Source: Flagellatimonas centrodinii
GTDB lineage: Bacteria > Pseudomonadota > Gammaproteobacteria > Nevskiales > Nevskiaceae
DNA: 64,000 nucleotides
Direction of reading: 5' to 3'
Assembly (NCBI RefSeq): GCF_016918765.2
Contig: NZ_CP092104.1
Span: forward strand, 992,001-1,056,000
Made by a program: the position numbers and the translations under genes. The notes under the pieces are model-generated. The model ran no database searches and was not told the origin of the DNA. It worked only from the letters and a program-made list of their open reading frames with translations. Of this stretch, positions 7,721 through 14,656 are shown one piece after another; the stretch's first letter is position 1; the number at the start of each line of letters is the position of its first letter.

Positions 7721-8311
7721 CCAAACATACCAACACGCTACTGATCGCCACGGCGCCCAGGTTTCGGCGATGGCGAGGGTTGCGGCATCGTCGAGGCGCT
7801 CGCCGTTGTTGTAGAGCCGGTTGATGCCGTTGCGCAGGCCGACATCGCCCAGCGAGAAGATGTCGGGTCGCCCCATCGCGAAGATCAGGAACATCTCGGC
7901 GGTCCAGCGGCCGACGCCGGGGAGCGCGTCGAGGGTGGTGATGGCAGCCTCGTCGTCCATGCGTGCGATGCGGCGGAAGTCCAGTTCGCCCGACACCGCC
8001 TGTGCCCCCAGCTCACGAAGCCAGCGGGCCTTGGCCTGGGACAGGCCGCAGGCACGCAGGGCATCGGCATCGGCGGCCGCCAGCGCGGCGGCATCAAGTG
8101 TGCCGCCCAGCATCGCCTCCACCCGCCGCTGGATGGTGGCGGCGGCCTTCACCGACAGCTGCTGGCTGATGATGGAGGTCGCCAGCACCTGAAAGGCGGG
8201 CTTGCGTCGGGGTCGCAGGCCGCAGGGCCCTGACTGGCGGATCACCCGGGCCAGCACCGGGTCGCGGCGCATCAGGTAACGCTCGGCCGTGGCACGGTGT
8301 TCAGGGCGCAT
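7703..8311 (-). CDS. DNA-3-methyladenine glycosylase II family (AlkA-like)
   Basis: A 202-residue HhH-GPD DNA glycosylase that removes alkylated bases in base excision repair. The helix-hairpin-helix LPGVGRWTAEMFL (about residues 128-140) is followed by the Gly/Pro-Asp region GRPDIFSLGDVGLRNGI, where the Asp of SLGD is the expected catalytic residue. No FeS cysteine cluster is present, so it is not MutY/Nth-like. Length fits the short AlkA-like group lacking the N-terminal domain of E. coli AlkA. The last residues (about NPVA) and the TAG stop are encoded by the tandem repeat, so the native C-terminus may have been replaced. ATG 8311 has a weak ribosome site. Divergent from the VWA gene. Confidence 0.85.
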   Translation of the reverse strand: MRPEHRATAERYLMRRDPVLARVIRQSGPCGLRPRRKPAFQVLATSIISQQLSVKAAATIQRRVEAMLGGTLDAAALAAADADALRACGLSQAKARWLRELGAQAVSGELDFRRIARMDDEAAITTLDALPGVGRWTAEMFLIFAMGRPDIFSLGDVGLRNGINRLYNNGERLDDAATLAIAETWAPWRSVACWYVWVNPVA

Positions 8312-8389
8312 GGACAGGCTCTCGGAAATCGGACCTGAAGCGTAAACTAGTCATCCGTTCACGCCCCAGCCTTTTCAGGCCGTCCCGAT

Positions 8390-9568
8390 ATGCTCTTCAC
8401 CTTCTTCTTCACGGTGCGCGAAGCCGGTGTCAAAGCCGCGCTGTCCGAGTTCCTGATGCTGCTCGAAGCGCTGTCGAAGAATGTCGCCATCTTCTCGCTG
8501 GATGATTTCTATCACCTGTCGCGCGCCGCGCTGGTAAAGGACGAATCCCAGTACGACCGATTCGACCGTGCGTTCGCCGCCTACTTCAAGGGGGTGGAAG
8601 CGGTCACCGGTGAGTTGTTCGAATCGATCCCGGAAGACTGGCTGAAGCGGCAGATGGATCGTCACTTCAGCGACGAGGAGAAGGCAAAAATCGAGGCGCT
8701 CGGCGGCCTCGACCAGTTGATGGAAACCCTCAAGCAACGGCTGGAAGAGCAGCAGAAGCGTCACGAAGGCGGCAACAAGTGGATCGGCACCAATGGCACC
8801 AGCGCCTTCGGCAATGGCGGCTTCAATCCCGAGGGCGTGCGCATTGGCGGCACCGGCGGCAACCGCTCGGCGGTGAAGATCTGGGAAAAGCGGGAATTCC
8901 AGAACCTCGACGACACCCTCGAACTCGGCACCCGCAATATCAAGGTGGCGTTGCGCCGGCTGCGCCGCTTCGCCCGTGAGGGCGCCCCCGATGTCCTCGA
9001 CATCGACGACACCATCGGCTCCACCGCCCGCAATGCCGGCTGGCTGGACATCAAGATGGTGCCGGAGCGTCGCAATGCCGCGAAGGTGCTGCTGTTCCTC
9101 GACGTTGGCGGCTCGATGGATCCGCACATCCGCGTCTGTGAAGAACTGTTCTCGGCCGCCAAGACCGAGTTCAAGCATCTGGAGTACTACTACTTCCACA
9201 ACTTCATCTACGAAACCGTGTGGAAGGACAACGTGCGCCGCAACAGCGAGCGCATTCCGCTCTACGACATCCTCCACAAGTTCACGCCGGACTATCGCGT
9301 GATCTTCGTCGGCGATGCGGCGATGAGCCCGTACGAGATCGCCTCCCCCGGCGGCAGCATCGAGCACTGGAACGAGGAAGCCGGCGCGGTCTGGATGGAG
9401 CGCCTGCACCGGCAGTTCCCGCGCCTGGTCTGGCTCAACCCGGACCGCGAGGAATACTGGCAACATTCGCAGTCCTGTCAGCTCACGCAGGAGCTGATCG
9501 GCGCCGATCGCATGTTCCCGATGACCCTTTCGGGCCTGGAATCGGCGATGAAACGCCTGACACACTGA
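8390..9568 (+). CDS. VWA domain-containing CoxE-like protein
   Basis: 392 residues, cytoplasmic. The N-terminus MLFTFFFTVREAGVKAALSE matches the standard start of this family although no strong Shine-Dalgarno is visible. A von Willebrand A domain occupies about residues 225-390, with the MIDAS motif written DVGGSMD and a later VGDAAMSPYE, as usual for CoxE-like proteins. A linker around residues 125-165 is rich in Gly and Asn. Family members work with a MoxR-type AAA ATPase as a chaperone pair inserting metals or maturing enzymes. No MoxR gene is next to it here, so the partner is either elsewhere or absent. Specific function unknown. Confidence 0.8.
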   Translation: MLFTFFFTVREAGVKAALSEFLMLLEALSKNVAIFSLDDFYHLSRAALVKDESQYDRFDRAFAAYFKGVEAVTGELFESIPEDWLKRQMDRHFSDEEKAKIEALGGLDQLMETLKQRLEEQQKRHEGGNKWIGTNGTSAFGNGGFNPEGVRIGGTGGNRSAVKIWEKREFQNLDDTLELGTRNIKVALRRLRRFAREGAPDVLDIDDTIGSTARNAGWLDIKMVPERRNAAKVLLFLDVGGSMDPHIRVCEELFSAAKTEFKHLEYYYFHNFIYETVWKDNVRRNSERIPLYDILHKFTPDYRVIFVGDAAMSPYEIASPGGSIEHWNEEAGAVWMERLHRQFPRLVWLNPDREEYWQHSQSCQLTQELIGADRMFPMTLSGLESAMKRLTH

Positions 9569-9628
9569 CCGCGTAGTGCCCGCTGCACTACCATGAGGCG
9601 GCCACCGCCCGCGCAAGGAGACCTGAAC

Positions 9629-9655
9629 ATGACGATCACGAAGGCGCCGGTTTGA
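9629..9655 (+). other. Eight-codon mini-ORF coupled to sanA start
   Basis: ATG at 9629, with AAGGAG 9 nt upstream, opens an eight-codon frame (MTITKAPV) ending in TGA at 9653-9655. The TTG start of the next gene overlaps that stop (TTGA). The good ribosome site therefore belongs to the mini-ORF, and sanA is probably translated by termination-reinitiation. A sequencing or evolutionary frameshift that separated the original start from sanA is the alternative. Confidence 0.5.
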
Positions 9656-10362
9656 GACCCTCGGTGAAACGGCGGTTGCGCCGCTGGTTGGTGGCAGGCG
9701 TGCTCGGCTTTCTGCTGGTCGGCCTGCTGGCCAATCGCTGGGTGATCAACAGTACCGATGCCTACCTCTACACCGACTTGGCCCTGTTGCCGGCCAACGA
9801 GGTGGGCGTGGTGCTCGGCACCAGTTCGTACGCTCGCGACGGTAGTGGCAATCAGGAATTCGAGGGGCGTATCCGGGCCGCCGCCGACCTCTACAAGAAC
9901 GGCAAGCTGCGCCACCTGATCGTGTCGGGCGCCAATCCCGACCGCACCTACAACGAACCCCGCCAGATGCGCCGTGCGCTGATCGAGCTGGGCGTGCCCG
10001 GCAATGCCATCACCATGGATTTCGCCGGCTTCCGCACCTTGGATTCGGTGGTCCGTGCCCAGAGCGTCTGGGGGCTCAGTCGCTATACCCTGATCACCCA
10101 GAAGTACCACGGCTATCGCGCCCTGTTCCTGGCGCGCAAGCTCGGCCAGACCGGCGCCATTGCCTATGCCGCGCGGATCGGCCGTAGCGAGGCCTTCGGT
10201 AACCGCCACCCGCTGCGCGAGGTGTTCGCCCGGCTCAAGGCGGTGCTCGACCTGTTCATTCTCGATACCCAGCCGCGGTTCACCGGCGACCCGGAACCGC
10301 TGGTGATCGACGCCCACGCCGACGAGACGGACGCTGTCACGGACCGCCCCATCGGCAATTGA
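9652..10362 (+). CDS. sanA: SanA/YdcF-family (DUF218) inner-membrane protein
   Basis: 236 residues. One N-terminal membrane helix (about residues 12-28, WLVAGVLGFLLVGLLAN) precedes a DUF218 domain in the periplasm. Landmarks are VVLGTSSY near residue 60, the FEGRIRAAADLYKNGK helix and HLIVSGANPD, then DFAGFRTLDSVVRA and ITQKYHGYRALFLAR. These match SanA, linked in enterobacteria to vancomycin exclusion and envelope barrier function; the reaction is unknown. The start is an unusual TTG at 9652 overlapping the stop of an eight-codon frame. The next gene follows 17 bp after the stop, probably in the same transcript. Confidence 0.8.
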   Translation: MRPSVKRRLRRWLVAGVLGFLLVGLLANRWVINSTDAYLYTDLALLPANEVGVVLGTSSYARDGSGNQEFEGRIRAAADLYKNGKLRHLIVSGANPDRTYNEPRQMRRALIELGVPGNAITMDFAGFRTLDSVVRAQSVWGLSRYTLITQKYHGYRALFLARKLGQTGAIAYAARIGRSEAFGNRHPLREVFARLKAVLDLFILDTQPRFTGDPEPLVIDAHADETDAVTDRPIGN

Positions 10363-10379
10363 TCCCAAAGGACCTCCGC

Positions 10380-10889
10380 ATGTCGACACTCTCGCTCTAC
10401 GCAGCCGCGGTGCCGCCGCTGTCACGCGCCCTGCAAAACCTGAAGACGGTCCTGGGCAAGGCTGCGGCACACGCGGAAGCACAGGGCTGGGACGCGGCGG
10501 TGCTGTTACAGGCCCGCTTGTTCCCGGACATGTTCCCGCTGGTGCGGCAGGTGCAAATCGCCACCGACATGGCCAAGGGCTGTGGCGCTCGCCTGACCGG
10601 GGCCGAGGTGCCGTCATGGCCGGACGATGAAATCGATTTCGCCGGTCTGCAGGCGCGAATCGACCGCGCCTGCGAGCTGCTTGCCGGTCTCGACCCCACC
10701 GCATTCGACGGTGCCGCGGACCGCGCCATCACGCTGAAAACGCCGCGCGGTGAACTGGCCTTTACCGGGCTCAGCTACCTGCAGGGCTTCGTGCTGCCCA
10801 ACGTTTACTTCCACTGCACCACGGCCTACAACCTGCTCCGCCACAACGGCGTGCCGCTGGGCAAACGGGATTTCCTCGGCGCCAGCTGA
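10380..10889 (+). CDS. DUF1993 family protein
   Basis: 169 residues from ATG 10380 with AAAGGA about 8 nt upstream. It matches the DUF1993 pattern: an N-terminal helix with PPLSRALQNL, a central LFPDMFPLVRQVQIATDMAK, and the C-terminal VLPNVYFHCTTAYNLLRHNGV. The fold is predicted to be a DinB-like four-helix bundle; no reaction is established. Soluble, no signal peptide. It lies 17 bp after sanA, and the following gene (phoX) has its own Pho-box-like site, so the operon likely ends here. Confidence 0.8.
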   Translation: MSTLSLYAAAVPPLSRALQNLKTVLGKAAAHAEAQGWDAAVLLQARLFPDMFPLVRQVQIATDMAKGCGARLTGAEVPSWPDDEIDFAGLQARIDRACELLAGLDPTAFDGAADRAITLKTPRGELAFTGLSYLQGFVLPNVYFHCTTAYNLLRHNGVPLGKRDFLGAS

Positions 10890-10960
10890 GCGGCGCGCCA
10901 TCGCAGTTGTCGCCCGCTGCCCGCGGCCGCCCAGGCTGCGGGCAGACCGTCTGCGTGCAA

Positions 10961-10993
10961 CTGTCATGTAAAGGTCAAGATTTCGACATGTGA
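10961..10993 (+). promoter_or_regulatory. Candidate Pho box upstream of phoX
   Basis: Three 11-bp units: CTGTCATGTAA (10961, perfect heptamer), AGGTCAAGATT (10972) and TCGACATGTGA (10983). The second and third are degenerate. The site is 54 bp before the phoX start at 11047. Together with the better site at 6033 it suggests two PhoB-controlled genes in 5 kb. Confidence 0.55.
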
Positions 10994-11046
10994 GGCCACT
11001 AGCCTCCGGCAGCTATTACCCAGCCCAATCTGCCAGGAGTTGATTC

Positions 11047-13137
11047 ATGAGCCATCACCCCGTCGAAGACAGCAACCGCTCGGGCAACCGCCCCTACGCG
11101 TCCATCCTCAACGAGCGGCTCGGCCGCCGCGGCTTTCTCCAGGGCAGCGTCGGCCTGGCCGCCGCCACCACCCTCGGCAGCATGGCCCTGGTGGGCTGCA
11201 GCGATGACGATGATGGCTTCGGCCTGGCAACGCCATCGGCTCTGGGTTTCAGCGCTGTCGCCAAGAATCTGGACGATCGGGTGACGCTGCCGGCCGGCTA
11301 TTCGGCCACCGTGCTGTACGCCTTCGGCGATCCGATCACCGCTGCTGCGGCCGCCTTCGCCAACAATGGCACGCAGACCGACCATGAACAGCGGGCCGGC
11401 GACCAGCACGACGGCATGTACTTCTTCGGCCTCGCCGACGACGGCAGCATCGATCCCAATCGCTCCGACCGCGGCCTGCTGGTGATGAACCACGAGCAGG
11501 TGCTGGACACCTACATCCACGCCGCCGGCCCCACCGAAGACGGCAGCGGCAATCGGCCGAAAGCCGAAGTCGACCGCGAGATGAACGCCCACGGCGTGTC
11601 GGTGATCGAGGTGGTCAACAACGGCGGCACCTGGTCCTATGTGCAGAGCTCCAGCTTCAACCGTCGGGTCACCGCCTTCACCACCATGAACATCACCGGT
11701 CCGGCGCGCGGCAACCCGCTGTTGACCACGGCCTTCTCCGCAGCAGGTACCAGCACCCGCGGGACGCTCAACAACTGCGCCAACGGCTACACCCCCTGGG
11801 GCACGTATCTCACCTGCGAGGAAAACTGGTTCTCCTACTTCTTCCGCGCCGATGACGCCGCCTCGCGCAGCCCCGCCGACAACGCCCAGCTGGCCCGATA
11901 TGGCATCACCCCGAACAGCGCCGGCTTTTCTTATCGCAAGTGGGATACGGTGGCGGGTGACGTCTACAGCCGATTCGACATTTCGGTGAAGGGCGCCAGC
12001 GCCAGCGCCGACTACCGCAACGAAGCCAATACCTTTGGCTACGTGGTGGAAATCGACCCGACCGATGCCAACTCGACCCCGCAGAAACGCAGCGCCCTCG
12101 GTCGCTTCGCCCACGAAGGCGCCTGGGTCGGACCGGTCCGTGCAGGCGAACCCATCGTCTACTACATGGGTTGTGACTCCCGCTTCGAGTACATCTACAA
12201 GTTCGTGTCCACCGCCAACTGGGACCCGGCCGATGCCAACGGCGGCCTCGCCGCCGGCAGCAAATACCTGGACAGCGGCAAGCTCTACGTCGCCAGGTTC
12301 AATGCCGACGGCACCGGTGACTGGATCGAACTCAGCGTCGGCGTCAACGGCCTGAATGCCGGCAACAGCCTGTTCCCGTTCAGCAACCAGGGCGACATCT
12401 GCGTCGCCACACGACTGGCCGCCGACAGCGTCGGCGCGACGCCGATGGACCGTCCGGAATGGGGCGCGGTCAACCCGGTGAATGGCGAGGTCTACATGAC
12501 CCTCACCAACAATACCCGTCGCAACGCCGACGGCACCGACAGCGCCAACCCCCGCGGCACCAATCCCAACGGCCACATCATCCGCTGGCGCGAATTCGCC
12601 GGGAATGCGGCAGCCACCCGCTTCGACTGGGATATCTTCCTGCTGGGCGCCGCCGCCGATGCCGACCCGGCCACCGTCAACGCCTCGGGCCTCAGCGACG
12701 ACAACGATTTCTCCAGCCCGGATGGGGTCTGGTTCGATCGCCGTGGGGTGCTGTGGGTGCAGACCGATGACGGCGTCTTTCCGGGGGCCGGCCGCAGCAA
12801 CAACCAGATGCTGGCGGCCCTGCCGGGCAGCGTCGGCGACGGCGTCGCCACCATTGTCGCCGGGCAGGACACCATCCTCGGCAAAGCCGCCACCGGTGAC
12901 AGCATCCGTCGCTTTCTGGTCGGACCGAAGGGTTGCGAAATCACCGGTATCACCGAGACACCGGATGGCCGGACTCTGTTCGTCAACGTCCAGCACCCGG
13001 GCGAAAACGGCTCTCTGGCCTCGCTCGAAAGTGCCTGGCCGGCCCTGTCGCGGGATGCCACTGCCGTCGGTAATGGCAACCGCCCCAGGTCGGCGACGAT
13101 CGTCATCACCCGTGATGATGGCGGCCTGATCGCCTGA
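11047..13137 (+). CDS. phoX: PhoX-family alkaline phosphatase (DUF839), Tat-exported
   Basis: 696 residues. The Tat signal GRRGFLQGS (about residues 26-34) is followed by a hydrophobic stretch ending MALVGC, so the mature protein may also be lipidated at Cys51. PhoX landmarks follow: LLVMNHEQ near residue 143, HGVSVIEV, TPWGTYLTCEENW near residue 258, GRFAHEGAWV, YMGCDSRFEYIYKF, and a beta-propeller C-terminal half with FSSPDGVWFDRRG. PhoX is a Ca/Fe-dependent monoesterase that releases phosphate from organic esters outside the cytoplasm. The Pho-box-like site upstream and the rho-independent terminator at 13156 frame it as a single-gene transcript. Some DUF839 proteins lack activity; ligand residues appear present but were not checked by alignment. 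Confidence 0.85.
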   Translation: MSHHPVEDSNRSGNRPYASILNERLGRRGFLQGSVGLAAATTLGSMALVGCSDDDDGFGLATPSALGFSAVAKNLDDRVTLPAGYSATVLYAFGDPITAAAAAFANNGTQTDHEQRAGDQHDGMYFFGLADDGSIDPNRSDRGLLVMNHEQVLDTYIHAAGPTEDGSGNRPKAEVDREMNAHGVSVIEVVNNGGTWSYVQSSSFNRRVTAFTTMNITGPARGNPLLTTAFSAAGTSTRGTLNNCANGYTPWGTYLTCEENWFSYFFRADDAASRSPADNAQLARYGITPNSAGFSYRKWDTVAGDVYSRFDISVKGASASADYRNEANTFGYVVEIDPTDANSTPQKRSALGRFAHEGAWVGPVRAGEPIVYYMGCDSRFEYIYKFVSTANWDPADANGGLAAGSKYLDSGKLYVARFNADGTGDWIELSVGVNGLNAGNSLFPFSNQGDICVATRLAADSVGATPMDRPEWGAVNPVNGEVYMTLTNNTRRNADGTDSANPRGTNPNGHIIRWREFAGNAAATRFDWDIFLLGAAADADPATVNASGLSDDNDFSSPDGVWFDRRGVLWVQTDDGVFPGAGRSNNQMLAALPGSVGDGVATIVAGQDTILGKAATGDSIRRFLVGPKGCEITGITETPDGRTLFVNVQHPGENGSLASLESAWPALSRDATAVGNGNRPRSATIVITRDDGGLIA

Positions 13138-13155
13138 CGCGGCGCGGGTATCAGG

Positions 13156-13186
13156 GGGCGCGGACTGCAGAGTCCGCGCCCTTTTT
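13156..13186 (+). terminator. Intrinsic terminator after phoX
   Basis: An 11-bp perfect GC-rich stem, GGGCGCGGACT with its complement (13156-13166 and 13171-13181), loop GCAG, then five T. It ends the phoX transcript 19 bp after its stop codon. Confidence 0.85.
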
Positions 13187-13295
13187 CATGCTCCGCATCG
13201 CGCGAAATGGCATGCTGAACGTCGATTCATCGGCATCTGGAACCGAACCGCGTCCGTATTCGTCTAAGAACCCCAGATGCTCCGGAGCTTGACCC

Positions 13296-13790
13296 ATGCA
13301 TATCGTCCGTATTCTCCCGCTGTTGGCCGCCACGACCCTGGCCGCCTGCGCCACCGCCACCCCGTATCAGCCGCTGACCAACGGACAGGGCTATGCCGAC
13401 CTTCGGATCGAGCCCAATCGTCACCGCGTCACCTTCCAGGGCAATTCGGCCACCGAGCGCCAGACCGTCGAAAACTACCTGTTGCTGCGCGCGGCCGAGT
13501 TGACCATCGAAAACGGCTTTGACTATTTCGTGATGGACGCGTTGGACACCGAAGCTGACACCCGCTACACCCAAAGCGTCTCGTTCGGCGGCGCTTTCGG
13601 CTTCTACGGCGGCTTCCCCGGCAACTTCGGCAGTGTCGGCCTCGGCACCTCCAACCCGGTCACCAAGTATCAGGCACAGGCCTTTGTCGTCATGTACAAG
13701 GGTGACAAGCCCGCGGACGACACCCGCGCCTTCAACGCCCGTGCGGTTCGCGACAGCCTGGCGCCGCTGGCGCAACAACCGGAGAGCTGA
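13296..13790 (+). CDS. CC0125/CC1285-type lipoprotein
   Basis: 164 residues with lipobox LAAC (Cys18). The mature part starts with YQPLTNGQGYADLRIEPNRH, then VTFQGNSATERQTVENYLL and LRAAELTIENGFDYFVM, the signature of a small lipoprotein family often named after Caulobacter CC0125/CC1285. The centre is Gly/Phe-rich (FGGAFGFYGGFPGNFGSVG). Role unknown; probably in the outer membrane. The stop (TGA) shares its last base with the ATG of the next lipoprotein gene (TGATG), so the two are made together. Confidence 0.75.
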   Translation: MHIVRILPLLAATTLAACATATPYQPLTNGQGYADLRIEPNRHRVTFQGNSATERQTVENYLLLRAAELTIENGFDYFVMDALDTEADTRYTQSVSFGGAFGFYGGFPGNFGSVGLGTSNPVTKYQAQAFVVMYKGDKPADDTRAFNARAVRDSLAPLAQQPES

Positions 13791-14656
13791 TGAACCCTCA
13801 GTGGATGCAGGGCACGGCACTGATCGCCGTGATGTTGATGATCACGGGGTGCGAATCCACCCTGTCGGTCGAAGTGGCGCGGGGCGACAGCCTGACGCTG
13901 ACCACCTTTTCGCCGCAGATCACCGGTGTGGTGTTGCGCCAGCAGGGCGGCAGTACCGTGCGCCTGAACAGCGATGCCCTGCGTAACCGGGACCTTGAGA
14001 CCGTCAGTAGCGGCAGCCAGGTGATCCTGCTCGACAGCAGCGATGTTCCGGTGGCGCGCTACACCGGCATCGCCCTCACCTTTGCCAGCAGTGGCGGAAC
14101 CGTCACCACCACCCTCGATGGCACCGAACTGGACGTCATCCCGGTGGCCGGTGCGTTCGCTGCCATCGACCTGCAGGTCAGCGAGGATGATGCCCCGACC
14201 CTGCGGGTCACCCTCGAGCCCCACCTGTCGGTCACCGACCAGCGGACCACCACGACCACGCAGGCACGCTTCCTGCCGGTGGTGCGCGCAGGCCAGCCAG
14301 GCGACCTTCGTCAGATCACCGGCACCGTCAGCGCCGCCCTGGTGCAGGGCGTCAACTGTCGCAATGCGCCCGCCCCGGCCGAGGGGGCCGCCATCTACGC
14401 CTACGCGGTGCAGGATCTCAGCGCGGCCGACTACCTTGAGGGCGCCCAGATCAATCCGGTGGCGGTCGGCGCGATCATTCATGATGCCCCCGACTATCGC
14501 TACCGAATCGGCAACCTGCCAGCCGGTGACTACACGCTGGCGATGTTCTGCGCTGCCGACACCGATGCGCCGGCGACCGCCGAGGGCCTGGCCCCGCTGC
14601 GCAGCATCGAGTTCACGCTGGGTGACCGCGATGGCACGGTGGATTTCACAAGCTAG
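13790..14656 (+). CDS. DUF4382-like lipoprotein
   Basis: 288 residues, signal peptide ending MITGC (Cys21). The mature chain is all-beta in character and low in charge, with TTTLDGTELDVIPVAGAFAA near residue 110 and a Thr run (TTTTTQARF) at about 157. A second beta domain, which looks like a carboxypeptidase-regulatory or DUF4382-like fold, covers residues 175-288 (GNLPAGDYTLAMFCA). It is probably a surface or periplasmic protein of unknown role. It overlaps convergently by 4 bp (CTAG) with the sensor kinase gene. Confidence 0.65.
   Translation: MNPQWMQGTALIAVMLMITGCESTLSVEVARGDSLTLTTFSPQITGVVLRQQGGSTVRLNSDALRNRDLETVSSGSQVILLDSSDVPVARYTGIALTFASSGGTVTTTLDGTELDVIPVAGAFAAIDLQVSEDDAPTLRVTLEPHLSVTDQRTTTTTQARFLPVVRAGQPGDLRQITGTVSAALVQGVNCRNAPAPAEGAAIYAYAVQDLSAADYLEGAQINPVAVGAIIHDAPDYRYRIGNLPAGDYTLAMFCAADTDAPATAEGLAPLRSIEFTLGDRDGTVDFTS

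Noticed and set aside
10999-12996. 665-codon minus-strand frame
   Set aside because: Antisense to phoX, which has a signal peptide, family motifs, Pho-box-like site and terminator.
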